Source: Pyrocephalus nanus (Eukaryota > Chordata > Aves > Passeriformes > Tyrannidae). Taken from it: a stretch of 64,000 nucleotides of DNA. The stretch spans positions 9,240,001 through 9,304,000 of the forward strand of contig CM076264.1 of NCBI GenBank assembly GCA_038380795.1, written 5' to 3'. The notes under the pieces were generated by a model. The model was not told where the DNA came from. It was given only the letters and a program-made list of their open reading frames with translations, and did not search any database. The position numbers and the translations under genes were made by a program. Below, in pieces: positions 38,752-52,443 of the stretch (positions are counted from its first letter, which is position 1; each line of letters starts with the position of its first letter).

Positions 38752-40609
38752 TTCTGTAAAGCATAAAGACCCAGGGAGTGGGAATGCAGTACAAACTTTT
38801 AAAATATTTATTTTGCATCTAGGGAATAGTGCATCAAATAAAAACACATTCAATAACAGCCATTTCCTTGCTCAAAGAAATAGTATTCTGGCTTTTTTTT
38901 TTCTTGCCAATCATCTGTTATTGTTCTGTCAGAGATAATAACACCAAAAACTATTGACAAAGTGAAGTTTCAAAGCAAGCGCTACACAAGTGCATTGCAA
39001 AGCTGATTTCTGTGAATAAATCTCCCATCCTTTTTGAGAAAGTGATGCTACACTGACCTGAGTCACACTATCTACCTGCCTGCCCCTGTTCTTTTTTTTT
39101 TTACAGGAACTGTTGACAAATAGTGCTAAAATAAACAGGTCCCTGAATGTAGCTATGGAATTTTTAAAGAGATGCTACACTGAGGGATGTGTTGTTATGG
39201 ACTCCACATTCTTGCAACAGTTTCTTTAATTTAATTTGTAGAAAGATTCAATTTGTTTTTTTCTGCCAGTAGTACTTACTGAGTGATGTTTAATCATTAT
39301 CTCCAAGCCTGTGCTGAATTTTGTCAGAAAGGCAAAGAAAAATTACCGTTGCTTATTTTTCACTTATAAACAACTTATGCTTTTTTTCACAGCCTAAATA
39401 TATGATAGAGAAACTTTTCAGAACTCTGAATTCTTGAAATTTAAAGATGATATTCATGACTGTGGCTTACATATCAACATTTTTGTAGGGTTGAGCAACT
39501 GCAAAACCACCCCTTGTGGAGTTAAATATAATTCTTTCCAGTAACAAACAGCCAGCATAAATGAAGAAAAGAACATACAAACCTGCAAGACTGGAATAAT
39601 AGTAGGAATTTCTGCTCTCCAGAAAAACATGGTATTATAAAAAGGACAGCTGCAAGAGTAATAGTCTGATATTCTTTAAAAAAACCAAGAATTTTAAACT
39701 GTGGGAAGAAGCAAATGTAATTCAGCACTGCAATAACATGAAAATATAAAAATATCTTGTACCTTCTGCAGTGTAATAAATTTTTGTATTCAAATGTATT
39801 AATGTACATATTTAACACATAAGTTTTGACAGTAAACTATCACATATTCATTGGCCTAAAGTCAGTCAAAAGCCAGATGTTTGTAAGAACACCACTGAAT
39901 GAAGATATCTCTACAGTTTAAAACTAACTTTTGGAATCTGTCACCTCATGAAAATGTTTTGAAATATATTTCCTGAAAAATTTACTAATTTTAACACTGT
40001 TCTTCGTCTGGCCCCAGACTACAGTTCTGTTTCACTTTTCTATGCAAAAGAGATATTAAATAATCATAGTTAGAAGCTCGCCTTTAAGGAATGTACTCAG
40101 AGATCACTTGCTGGTAATTTATGCAAATAAAAGTTCACTAAATCCCAAAAAGAGATATCTATGAAGAGCTCCAACCCAGCTCCTCCAAAAAAAACATGAT
40201 GAGAATGGAGGCCAAATATCTTGAGCTTTTTCACTGGGAACTGTTTAAAATATGCTTCAATGGCCCTGCTTTAGTGAAACATTATAAATTGTGAGGTTGC
40301 AGATTCACAGGTCTAGAACCACCAAAAATCTTAAGATATTGGCCTAATAAAGAAATCTTAAAAGACATATATGAACAAGTGTTATGTATAACATTACATT
40401 TTTCAGAAAGTTTCCAGGAACAGAAACAGAAAGTTGGTACACATATGAGAAAACCTTCTTACATCAGCTTAACTACTTTAAGTTCTGGATAATTTTTTGC
40501 AATGATATATTCTGATTTTTTTCCTCCTATGAAATAACGTACAGTAAAAATAAAATACTGGCAAATCCTGAATTAAAATGTTGTTCAGGTTTTGCAAAAG
40601 TAGCTTTTC

Positions 40610-40630
40610 GTTTGTTTGTTTGTTTGTTTT
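40610..40630 (+). repeat. GTTT tetranucleotide microsatellite
   Basis: Five consecutive GTTT units, followed by further T. Short and ordinary. Confidence 0.85.
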
Positions 40631-42040
40631 TTCACTTCTTCAGGTGTGCCCTGCAATATCTCATTGATATACAATGTAGCAATATTACAATGACATCTTG
40701 GAAACTAGATGAATAAACTAAATTAAATTTTAAATATATATGTATTCTATTTCTAGATCTCTGCTTTAATAATAAGCAATCTAGTTTCTCAGTATTTATG
40801 TCTTAGAGAGACTTTAAGACAGCTAAGTTTGAAGACAGTGACCTATAACTCAATGTATGCACATATCAATATAGATATTTTTAGCTTACTTCTAATTAAA
40901 TTAAAACCAATCTTTATCAGCTTGCATTTTTGAATTTGCTGATTCTGTTTCTATTTTAAATTTTACCATCAGAGTAATTCCTAGTGGAATAATTGCAATA
41001 TAACATGCAAATTATCCTGAAAACCCAGCTGATATAAGTGAAAATTAACAGACAATATATCCTTTATAATCTTGCAAAGAATATTTTTATGACCACAGGG
41101 CCTGAAAGTTATGTCTTTTTTACTTACTTATGTACCTATATTTGATAGCAAAATATAAGTACATATTTATTAAAAGGAAACAAACATCAAAAAAAAATCT
41201 TAACTGGTTATGAATGACTAATCTATCCCTGTAGAGTTAATATTAATAGCATAATACTAAAGTTATTGAGCACTTTGAAGCCTCATGAAGCTCGTGCAGA
41301 GCATTAATGTTCCACATCCCTTAGGAACTATAAAATGGAAGTCATTTCTTGCAGTGTATACTTTCACACTAAGTGCTGAAATCAAATATATGCAGGGAAG
41401 TTCACACACATTCAGGATGCCAGCACAGAGTCCTGCACCAGGTAAATCTTGCTTAGTGATTCAAAATAAAGATTTAAACAAGGTACCCAAGTGTGCTGTG
41501 CTCCAGGTGCTGGTCTCTGCAGAGAATTAATGCCACACTGATACCAGGAGTGCTTCTGCAGTACTGACTCAGCAAGCTCACTAATGATGCAGTAAAGCTA
41601 CACCAGTCAAAAATGACATAGGATGCTGATTTCGGGAAGTCCAATACAGATATACAGAGGCAGATATACACAACAAGCACATCCTACCTATGTTCTGAGT
41701 AAGCCAGGTGTTAGCCTTGAAGCCCCCAAAAATTAGCCCCAGCTAGCATGACATTAAACTTATAAATCGAAAATTGAGGTTAGGCATGACTTTTGAGCGT
41801 CTAAGTGAAAAGCTTTTTCTGTAATCTATCCCCATCCCCAATCTTCCTCTCTTTATTTATTTGCAGTAAAGTGTTTGGATCCAGATTTGTAAATGGATAA
41901 GATGGCTCTAGTCATTAGTTGACAGTAATTCAAGGGAAGAGACCTCAGTGTCAGTCTTGTCAGTACAAATGAATGCTTGAGTTCTTTGAGGTAGAAATAC
42001 AGTCCTTTCCTCTCCATTTCCTTTCTGAGCTCTGCCATGA

Positions 42041-42355
42041 TTACAGAATTATAGAATGGCTTGGATTGGAAGAGATCATCCAGTTCCAATCCCCTTGCCA
42101 TGGGCACGGACAGCTGCAACTAGACCAGATTGATCACAGCTCCATCCAACTAGGCCTTGAATACTTCTAGGGATGGGGCATCCACAAATTCTCTGGACAA
42201 CTTGTTCCAATGTCTTACCACCCTCAGAGTAAAGAATTTCTTCCTCGTACCTAATCTAAACCTGCTCTCTTTCAGTTTGAAGACAGTCCCTCTGCAGTTC
42301 TCTTGAAGCCCCTTTAAGCACTGGAAGAGTGCTATAAGCTTTCCCTAGAACCTTA
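42041..42355 (-). mobile_element. CR1 LINE, 5'-truncated 3' fragment
   Basis: On the plus strand the fragment starts with an ATTATAGAATGG-type segment, the complement of the short terminal repeat that ends CR1 elements. It continues through the characteristic GATCATCCAGTTCCAA, CCATGGGCA and AGTAAAGAATTTCTTCCT segments. The element therefore lies on the minus strand with its 3' end at the left. It covers only the 3' untranslated end and carries no reverse transcriptase frame. Compared with the usual CR1 tail as I remember it, about 45 bp are missing near 42,285-42,300. It fades out at about 42,355. CR1 is the main LINE of birds and reptiles. This copy is old and inactive. The right boundary is accurate to within about 10 bp. 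Confidence 0.92.
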
Positions 42356-44640
42356 TAGATTCACAAAACTATATCCATATTTTAACATAACTAAACTTGG
42401 CTACAGGATCAAATGACACCCTAAAAACCTTTTTTCTCTACCCATCAACATCAAAGTCAAAATAATTTTAAAGGAGATAAAATCATACTTCCTTATTCAA
42501 GTCATAGAAGTCATCTGAAACTTGTTAAGGCTTCTAAATAATTCTGAAAAATGTAAGCTACAAATTTATCAATATATATAACAGACAAATGAAATGGTCA
42601 GAAGTGAGACTAAATCCAGGCAAACCTGAACGTGGCAGAGACATCTAAGTATTTCCTTAGGTTTTTCATCCAATATGATAACAAATACAGTAAATAGTTT
42701 GAGCTCCCTAGTGGGAGTTGTGCTCAGACGACAAATTATTTTCACTATGGCAATTATGAATTGAAGACCTGCTGTTTCACCCATCATATTATGATTTACT
42801 TGAGAGAACATGAAAACAGCTTGTGTGCTGTACACAGACCACCCCTACTCAAAGAAAAAAAAAAAAAAAGCAAGCTTAATTTCTTTGTAGATCTTCACAT
42901 TTCAATGATCTCCATATTTCAAATATGCTTGAGTGCAATACAAAGTAATAACTGGATATTTATTGTAGTTAACCATTTCAAACACAAATAATGAATTACA
43001 GCTATTAATATATTATGGCTACATTTACAGGAGTGCCTGATCCTACTCAGCATCCTGAAACAATTTTTCTACAGATATTTCGGACTTGGTTCTGAATTCC
43101 TAATTACCTAGCTAAGCCTAATGAGCAGTCCATAGAACTCCTTTAGATTTAGGACTATCACATCTGGAGTATAATCTGAAGCTGCTGATTAAAAAATTAA
43201 TGGCACCTACTGCATCAGAGGAAAGGAACAATTAAAGCCAGGGTTTTACAGCAGGGTAGTGGACTGCAAGAACTACAAATGGTCAGATATAGTACAGTGT
43301 TACACAACAACAATTCATTCCTAGATGTTGGCAGTACTTGCACATCCACTGCACATGTCCACACAAGAACGACATGTAATGGTAGTAGGACACAATTATT
43401 AAAACAAAACAAAAGAAAACTGTATTGTAAGTGAATCTTCCATTAGGGAACTACACAAAGATTAAACCACTGATACTGCAGTTATTTACATGAATGTTGA
43501 TTTAAAACATGAGTAATTCCTTTGCAGTCCATGGGACTGTGCACAGGTAAAGAACAAAATTAGACTAAGTATTGGCAATTTTGGATCTTTCTATTTTTGT
43601 AAAAAATACCTCTTTAGGACATTAAAAAAAGAATACTGTAAAAAAAGAAAAGGTAAGAAAATCGTATTTTCATCTTGTTTTAATCTTCTGAGATCAACAT
43701 AAACCAGATAGATCTATCTTCAGCCTTGAACAAGCAAAAGCATAAACTGAAGTCCAAGAAAACTCAGGCTGTTACTCCTTTGTGAATTTCAAGATCTGTT
43801 TCTCCTTCCCAGCTAACTCTTTAGCTTTCTTTTTTTTCCTTTTCATTAAAGTAATGCCATCACATCTGGGAATTTCTCCTTGTTTAATTTTGGTTCCTAT
43901 GGTAAATTCTTTTGTTTTTCATGAATATTTCTGCTGGTTTAGATATCAATTCCCTCCAGGGGAAGGACTCCTGTCAGGTGATTGCTGTTTGTTCTGTGAG
44001 ACACTCCTGATGTGATGTCCTTCAAAGCAGCTTCAAGAACATAAATTGATTGCTGTTCACTAACATGCACATTGTCATCTGTTGTCTGTTTTGTTATCAT
44101 AACTACTCTAAAGAGTTCTTTTTTTTTTTTTATGGTAGGCTTCCTTTTAGTTTAAAATTTATTATTTAGTTATTTTTTTCTCTAGCTCAGAAATGTGACA
44201 GGATACAGCTTTCTATCTTAGAGATATTCTATTGCTTATAAAATTCTTTGCATTTTATCTGCTGATAAATGTGAGCCATTATCAATTAATTTTCTTAAAT
44301 TTTATCTGTTGCTTAGTTCTTATCATTTAGTAATTCGGGCTAAATCTCTGGGGAAGTTTTCCTTTCTGTTCTCAATTTTCTCACATTACAGAAATTAATA
44401 CCGAATAAAATTGTGATTCATCAACTAAGTAACAGCATATTTTTTTCCTACTTCAGTAATTATATAGTTCATAGTCCCATATATCCTGGTGTTCTCAGGA
44501 AAGTCTGGTCTTGATAAACAATCAGTAATACAAATGTACACAGAGCTGATGTCTCTCATTGCTAGAAGAAGAGATCTTACCTTATTTTATCATCTGAGAT
44601 AAAGTTATTTTATTCCTTCAGAAAATGTACAATTCCTAAC

Positions 44641-44666
44641 AAAAAAAAAAAAAAAAAAAAAAAAAA
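44641..44666 (+). repeat. Poly-A run (26 nt)
   Basis: There are 26 consecutive A, followed by GCAAACC. No retroelement body is recognised next to it. Confidence 0.9.
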
Positions 44667-46998
44667 GCAAACCAAAAACACCCCCTTATTTAATCCAAAG
44701 AAATGTATAAATATTACATTTCTCCAGGGGCTACACATAAATATACTTTCATTTCCATGGCATTATCTTGTAGTCTTTATCTCCTCACTGCTTCCAAAAT
44801 TTTCTCGGCTCGCAGTCAGATCTTCTCTTAAACCTTGTTATTACTCTTCCATTCTGTACACACCTAAAACATTCATTCACTTCAAGAGGAAATCTTGCAT
44901 ATCAAAACTGAAAAAACAGATCTTCTAAATCCCTCTTTCAGTGTTTTTCTTCTAGATGTCCCTTATGCCCAAAGTCAGCTCAAGTCCTTCTTTTTAAGAC
45001 CTCTTTTGTTCTGCTAGGGTAGAAAGAAATTTCAAGTGACCCACAAATTATTATACAAAATACTCTTCTTATATTTAACATTATTTTCTTTAAAACCAAA
45101 AGATTTGGAGTGCCTCCCAACAGAAAAAGTCTCCAGATGATCTTAAGATGAAACATATTTGTGACCTGTTTTCTATGTTCAGAAAGGTAAAGTACATGTG
45201 CAAATAGAACTGTTCTCCTATTCAACAATCCTTCTTTTTTTTCCTACGATTCGCTTTGCCAACCTCCTTCTAACTAAAATCCTTGTAGGATATGATTTCA
45301 GAGCCACACATCATCAGGTTGCAGAACAAAGTGCTGTAGCATATAACTCAGGAATAAAGTTCAAAATAAAGTTTGGCATTTTGAAAACTAGTGGTGAGTC
45401 AGTTTTATAAACAAAATAAAGTCTTAATAATTAAAACAAATATTGTCTAGGATTCAGAGAACCTGATTCAGATTTCATGATGTTAATGCAAGGATGGAAA
45501 TGAGAAAATCTATGTCTGCAGAATAATAGCACAGTAAAATCAGTGTTAGATCAAAATGTTACTCAAACCTGTGCTTCTTTTCATATCTTCGATGAAGCTT
45601 TTAGCTTTGCACCCATGAGCCTGTTTTCAAGTTCCTCATATTAACGAAGTAGAGCAGAATGGAAGGCAATGTAGAAATGCAATTAATAGCAAGAAATGAT
45701 CATGCAGAGGAAATTGGTGAAGAGATAAAAAAAAAAAAGCTGAATATTTGATCTCATTGAAATCTGGGGGGTTTTATATGACTTGCTATTCAATTCTGCC
45801 TCTAGAATAGTCTGTTTATGTTTTTCTTCTGGTTTGATTGCATGATGTTGCTCTAATGGAGATGAATAAAGTAGCAAGAGGTTAATGAAAATGATGTGAA
45901 CTATTAAAAGTACATTTTAGTGAGAGTAATCTACCATAACACAAAAATATAATTCATGAATAATTTTCTTCAACACTGTGTATATGCAAGACAATATTAA
46001 ACTGCTAAAGATGGCAGTAAGGATTTTTATTTACTAGTACTCATATGGGAAATTGTTTAATAGGACAGGCACATTAAAGAAGAATAGTGATTTCTCTCAA
46101 GAACAGGTTTTGTTTGGACTGGTATTCCAGTCCATCCAACATAGCCATGTCCTAAATTAAATTAACTGTGGAGCTTTATCATAACTTGTTAGTAAAAAGA
46201 GCACAGAAACACAATTCTTGAAAGTGAAAAATATATGTTCTTATTCTTTCTGATGTAAGCAATTATTACATATGTAGAATAATTTTAAGATTATAATTTT
46301 AAAATTATCTTTAAAGCATAAATGTCTATTTCTAAAGTTTAGTTGAATTATATTTCAAATCTGGTTTAGATAAATAGATAAATAAAAGCCTTTGGTATAA
46401 GGATGCTACTTTTGTCATTCTTTCCAAAGCCAACACCATTAGAAAATTACTTAAAAATTCGCAGGACAAGGGGACATTATTCATATTGATCATCATGCAG
46501 CTAGACCATTAATTTTGGGTATTCTTAAAAGAGATTGCATTCAATTTGTAGAGACTTAATGTGCTCGTTAAATCTCACCAAAGGAAGAAAACCATCAACA
46601 GAAGTCATTTAAAAAATAAAGCCTGTCCTGGAAAAAAAAGAAATGCACATGTCTGTGTGAACTGTATAAACAAACATCAACATCTACCAGGAAAGCTTCC
46701 CCCCCACACACACACCACTAGATTCCCTTCACCATCTCTCTCCCTTTGTCTTTCCTATTACTTAAAATCCCAAAGAGGTGAGGTAAGCAGAACCATCCAC
46801 ATTCCATGCATAGGGTGATAAAGAGTCTCATCTCAGCCACTAACAAGAGTTTTTATGTTAAAATTGCTGAATCTTTGGAAGTGGAATTAATCATTATGCT
46901 CTTAAATTCCAGATGGCTACCTTCCCATTAAGGTATTTTTCTTTATCACTATTATGCCACTACACGTACTGGCAGATAATGACTATTTACCTTTTCCC

Positions 46999-47013
46999 TT
47001 TTTTTTTTTTTTT
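46999..47013 (+). repeat. Poly-T run (15 nt)
   Basis: This is a T-run inside a pyrimidine-rich stretch (CCTTTTCCC then T15). Simple sequence. Confidence 0.8.
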
Positions 47014-48587
47014 CAACTTACATTTATATAATTTCAAGTGATTCTGCTGATAAAAATCTAAATCAATGTCACCTCACCTAATAGTTACTCTAATGTTTAT
47101 TCTCTCTGATTTAATCCAGTGAAAAAAAGGAAACTAATCGTGAAGATTTTCCCTTAAAGAGACAAACCCCTCCAAAGTCATGATATTGTTATCTACTAAA
47201 ATAATAGCAAAGTTATCCCTTCTGATATCTGTTTTCTCTTCCTAACACAATTCCTGGCCTACTGCCAAGATTTATTTTGTTTTCCTTAACGTCCAAGGGG
47301 CCAAAAAATATGTTGCACGTTGTACTATGTTGTTTATTCTTTCAGATCAGGAACAAAGACCACCACAAACTGAATGCAAACCATACTGTTCTAGAGGAAG
47401 ATGAACTCAGCCACCCATGCCCACCTCCCAAAAAGTCCTTTTACTCCCAAACTAAAAGCCACAGGTCAATGTGCTGCTATAGTCTCTCTCACCTGGAAGG
47501 CAAAGGGATTATACAACATTTCCTAAAACAAAACAAAACAAAAATAAATAATGAAACAAATTACTGAAGAAGGTCTTGCAATACTATGTAATAGCACCAT
47601 CTGGTGACTTCAGTCTTGATGATTGGAGAAAACAGGGATGTACATTTTCAGCTGCATAAATACAGATGCCTCTTTTTCAACTGCTAATCTCAACAATCTT
47701 TATTTTAAATAAAAGAGCTACTCTTCACTTGTGTAAATTGACTCCGGATATAAACAAGGTTGGAATATTGTAAAAATCAGACAACAAGTTTGTAATAATG
47801 ATTGTGTGCTTGTCTTCAAGAACCTTCTACATGCATGTACCTGGGGACAACAAGACCTTTAGGAAAAAAATGGATACTTATGCTTAATGCTATGACATTT
47901 TCCCCACTTGATCTTTGAAAAGAATTCAAGTGATTTATTTGACATAAATTAAGTGCACCAAACAGAAGATCAGTAAATAAAAATATATCAAGGCAAGTAC
48001 CAAGCTTTCACTTATTCCCTTGTGTTCCTTCAAATGAGTAAAACTCTGGGATATGTCCTTGTAACGACTTTAACTGGCAAATCTGCATGTGGAATTTTAA
48101 GAAGGTTTAAATGAGAGGAAGAATTGATTTAGTGCAGAAGAGCTTGGCCTTGTTACTAAAGAAAAGGGATGTTATAGGTTAAGTTCAGCAGGACGAGCAG
48201 CTTTTATCATCACTTATTTGTATTGCAGCAGCACCTTCATACCAAGCCAAAGACCAGGACAGATTGTGCTGGGCTAGCCATTAGTAAGAAGCAAACCTTG
48301 TCTAAATTACCTTATTAAGTAGGCATTCAGAGATTTAAAACCAAGGCACATATACAGCTCCCATCTTATGCAGATACACCACAACAAAATCTATTTCTAA
48401 CATTCTGTGTCTGTCTTAAAAAAGTAAATTTGAACTTCGCTTTACAAGACAGAATTGTTGAAAATAAATGACTGTAATTAGTAAGAGTGAACTATTCACT
48501 ACATAAATTCTGTGCTATGCAGAGCAGAAAAGCAGAATTTCAGAATAACCCTGATCCTTTAGCTGTCAAAATGCACAAAATACATTT

Positions 48588-48650
48588 GAAAGTACAAATA
48601 GTATTGGAAAGTACAAAGTGATATATGAAAGTACAAAATGATGTATGAAA
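48588..48650 (+). repeat. Three-copy 20-bp minisatellite
   Basis: Units at 48,588-48,606 (19 bp), 48,607-48,626 and 48,627-48,646 each begin GAAAGTACAAA and end in a T-rich word such as TGATATAT. A fourth GAAA start follows at 48,647. Copies two and three differ at only two positions, while copy one is more diverged, which suggests stepwise growth. Confidence 0.85.
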
Positions 48651-48853
48651 ATATCATCAAAACAAAGCCTGGTTCAGACTATGTCTGGTTCAGGCAATAG
48701 AAGCATTCATTTTTCTTTACATTAAGTAAGAATATATAGGACGGTACATACTTTCTGACTAAGAGAATTCAGAACTTAATTTTTAGCAGGATTTGAAAAT
48801 TTACAGGAAGGAAACTTTTTATACTAGAAAACTTCTCTTTAAAGTATTGGTTT

Positions 48854-48876
48854 AAAAAAAAAAAAAAAAAAAAAAA
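48854..48876 (+). repeat. Poly-A run (23 nt)
   Basis: There are 23 consecutive A after GGTTT. No transposon body is recognised nearby. Confidence 0.85.
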
Positions 48877-50611
48877 GGAACAGGATGAAAAAATTATCTG
48901 TGAAGAGCTTTCGTAGTATCACCTGCCAGGTTTTTACAAAGCAGCAATGCTCACAGCAGAAAGACCTGAGCACGGTTACAGGATTGCTGCAAAAGGAAAT
49001 TATATTCTGATTTTCTGAATTAAAATAAGATTTAGGAAATAATGGCATCTCTCAGCTTGTATGATTGTGACATTCAAAAAACAGGACACTTTTAGGTATG
49101 ACCCGGTACATTATGTTCAGGGCTTCAAGGAAAATCTCTCAGCATGAAAACAATGTTTGGGAGTATCAGATGAACACTAACAGCAGGAGAGGTTGATATT
49201 TAATATATATTACATGTAAAGACATCTTAATCTAGAACAATTTATGTCAGAGTAGGGAAAACGGGAAACATAATATGGCAAGCTGAAAATAGAGGTAACA
49301 TGCAAGTTTGTACCATTAACTTTTTCCAGAGGCAAATATGAGGAGCAGAAACTACTGTGCATGAGATCTATGGTACAACCATATAATTGGTGCTCAAATA
49401 CCTGAATTTTATATCCTGTAGTGTAAAAGCACAAGGAATGATCCACTGAGGGGTGTTAGTGTTGGGATCCTCTAAAAAGTTCCCTATTCACTACAAAGCA
49501 CAATGAAACACTGCGAATCCTCTACTGCTGAAGGAAGGGGCTTTGTAACACAGCTAGATGAGGTTTGGATCAGAGATGTCTTTTTGCAGATCTACTGAAC
49601 AGTTGGCTGGTTTGGGAGTCATTAACTTCTTTGAAGTTTCTGTTTCTGCAGATAAGTTAAAATATTTGAAAATAAAACATAAAGTTGTGAGTAATAATAC
49701 TAATAATAGTGTGATCAGTACGACTAGATCAAAGCAACAGGCAGCAACTGCTGCTCTTTCCTTTAATGAGATGATGAAAAGATATCAAAGATTGCTTAAC
49801 TGCAATGGACTACAGACCTAGAGTTCTTGTAGCAAGTGGCTTGAACAGTCAACAACTTAGGGACAAAGATGTTCCATGAGGAAAATCTCTTTACTTTCAT
49901 CTTATGTGGACTTTGCCCAGTTCCAGGGTACAGCTAATTCAAGTAGCATGTCTTTTCTGTAGAAAATAGAATTTTCATTTCTTTTCAAGAAAGAGGATTG
50001 TGTTGATTTAGTTGAATGCTACTGATGAAATCAGGAAGATTTAACCCTGCTCAATTTCTTATCAGCTCAAATCACTTCATGAGTGTCCCAGAGACAGGTA
50101 TGTGGGTTCTGATCTGCAGCTGTACAACTGCCAGACTTGGCTTGCATGATGTCCCTGTGCTGTGGGACCCGTACTGCACCTCTGAGGGGGCTCAGAGCAG
50201 GATCTCATCCTTTGTTCCCTAAGATTGCCAGGATCAAGTGATGGCAAGAAAGAGTCTGCGTATGCGTTTTTTTATATTACTTACCTTAGCTGATTTTCTG
50301 TTAAAAAAATTTTAGCTCTTATTTTTTCCTGTCAGATGAAAATACCAAGCTTAATAAGCACCAAAGACCTTTTGTAAAACTAGCTTTATCAAACAACAAG
50401 CTGGAAACTAAGAGTCCCTTTCAAGGAAACACAAATGCGATTCAAGTTCATAAACACTTGCCCATTGAAGAATACAATGTACTCTAGTTACTAACCTAGA
50501 GTATAATTTTGGTCAAGACTACTTCATTTCCAGGGTTATGGTGTATTTTTTTCTGCTTAGTATAATTTCAGTTCTGAACTGTAGTTGTACTTTGTGCTTT
50601 TAAGCTAATTC

Positions 50612-50626
50612 TTTTTTTTTTTTTTT
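50612..50626 (+). repeat. Poly-T run (15 nt)
   Basis: Fifteen consecutive T in an AT-rich segment. Simple repeat. Confidence 0.8.
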
Positions 50627-51370
50627 CCAAGTTGAGAGTGAGCAAAAGAGAAAGGTATTAAGTCTTGTTTACCTTCTGAGTATATATGTGCTTCTTTCTT
50701 ATATATAATATTTTCAGAAAATTGCATTGTGAGATTTTTTGGTGGATTTATTTTACCAACTCAGAATAAACATCAACTGGGACCTGAAAATCTTAACATC
50801 ACTCAAGTGCACCACACATTTTCTATATTGCTGATAAATTATATTTTACCTTGAGACTGTATTTTAGAAATGAGCTAGGTCTTGAAGAGTTCAAAATGTT
50901 CTAATGAATGTCTTATTTATTCCAGACTACTTTTCCTCACTATGGGAAAGTAATTGTTTATTTCTCCCAAAAAGTGGATCATCTATAGACCTTGTTAAGT
51001 CTTTCCTTACCCTGCCCCCCAACTCCTGACTTTTATAAACTTCTTAAAGAGATTTCCACCCATAAGGATATCAATATTTTGCTGATAAGACTAAACATAA
51101 CTCTTTACAATACTAAACTGATCTAAACATTCTAGATAGGCTTTTTTTTTTCTTCTCTCTCTTCAGGCTTTAAAAGTTTTTCCTATAATTATTTTTTTTT
51201 TATTTTACAATATCTTTTCAACCCTATGGATATTAGACTTTCATGAGCTCTTCAGTAACTGTCTCATCTGCCAGGTAAAATGGAGCATTTTTATCCAGTG
51301 TCTTTCACTTGACGTGCCTCTGTTTGTACTCCTCAACATTAAGTTCAGAGTTAGCTACATCTCGTTTCAT

Positions 51371-51425
51371 ATTATATATGTATGTATATAATGATTATAC
51401 ACATACACACACATATATATATAAA
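51371..51425. repeat. AT/CA dinucleotide-rich microsatellite
   Basis: Alternating purine-pyrimidine words (TATATGTATGTATATA, then ACACATACACACACAT, then ATATATATA) form an imperfect compound microsatellite. Confidence 0.85.
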
Positions 51426-52422
51426 TTCATAATTTTTTTAATCACTTATTTTTATAATGGTCCCTATCACGCAAAAATGTTTATAGATTTTATATGACTT
51501 AGTGTTTGATCCTATTAATTGTTATATTACCCAAAAATGTCATTCAGTTGGTACATACTTATTTTTATTCATTGTTCCATCAATTTTGATGTGATAAATA
51601 AATATTACACGTAGATAATTTTATATTTTTTTAAATCAATGTGGAAGATGCATTTAATGAGGCTAAAAATAGACTGTTGAAGGATCTAACTGGAAACATA
51701 TTGTTGGAGGAAGATTTCCTGTTATAATCTCAATGGAAAATGCACTTAAAATAAGTTTATTGATATTCTATAATGATCATTTTTTGATCAAAATATCATG
51801 CAAGAGTAACACAGATCTCTAATGGTTTGCAGAGGTCCATATCAACATTTACATCTGCCAACATATGAGATCATAAAAAAATCTTAACAAATACTTTAAA
51901 CAGAACTCACCCTTCCAAACCATGACAGGTATTAATCACACTAATTTCCTTTACTTATTACATTAAAAAGAGATGATATCAATTCAAGCTATCTGTTCAA
52001 TCTTTATCAAGATAATCATGTTCAAGCTTTTATAATGTATATTGGCACAACAGTGCTTTTGATTGCTCCTCTGGCATTTTCCTCGGTGATTCAAGCTTTG
52101 ATAAATATCTAAATGATGTTTTAATGGTTTTAATCCACTTGGGAACCGTTTGCCTGTTCCCAAAGATTTAAGATGATAAGATTAAATTGTTTGAACTTCT
52201 TTCAAGTTACTAATGGAATACAATGAATACAGAACTTGACTTGAAAATAACTGTTGTAAATTTGAAATCCAACTTAAGTGTGAAGAAAAGGCCAATGATC
52301 TTAATGAGTTTCAGACAGGATATGGATCAGCCTATGATATGTTTATTACATATAATCTTTATTATATTTTCCCTTTCTATTTTGCTTTTATTTTCCTACT
52401 ATGTTAATATTTATTTACTATC

Positions 52423-52443
52423 TTTTTTTTTTTTTTTTTTTTT
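52423..52443 (+). repeat. Poly-T run (21 nt)
   Basis: There are 21 consecutive T, followed by CCATTTGGG. No recognised element lies on either side. Confidence 0.85.

Larger units (their letters stand above)
32781..42040. other. Unique non-coding DNA with simple repeats
   Basis: No gene is seen. A somewhat GC-richer patch at about 33,195-33,540 has no open frame of note. A stretch at about 36,055-36,200 reads like a regulatory or conserved element but nothing proves it. Simple repeats inside this block are listed separately. Other open frames are short and composed mainly of Lys, Asn, Ile and Phe. Confidence 0.5.

Noticed and set aside
49558..49821. 87-codon plus-strand frame starting with ATG
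   Set aside because: Ordinary composition but no motif and no transcript-like signals around it.
52140..52163. TGGGAAC ... GTTCCCA inverted repeat
   Set aside because: The arms are only 7 bp, which is common by chance.
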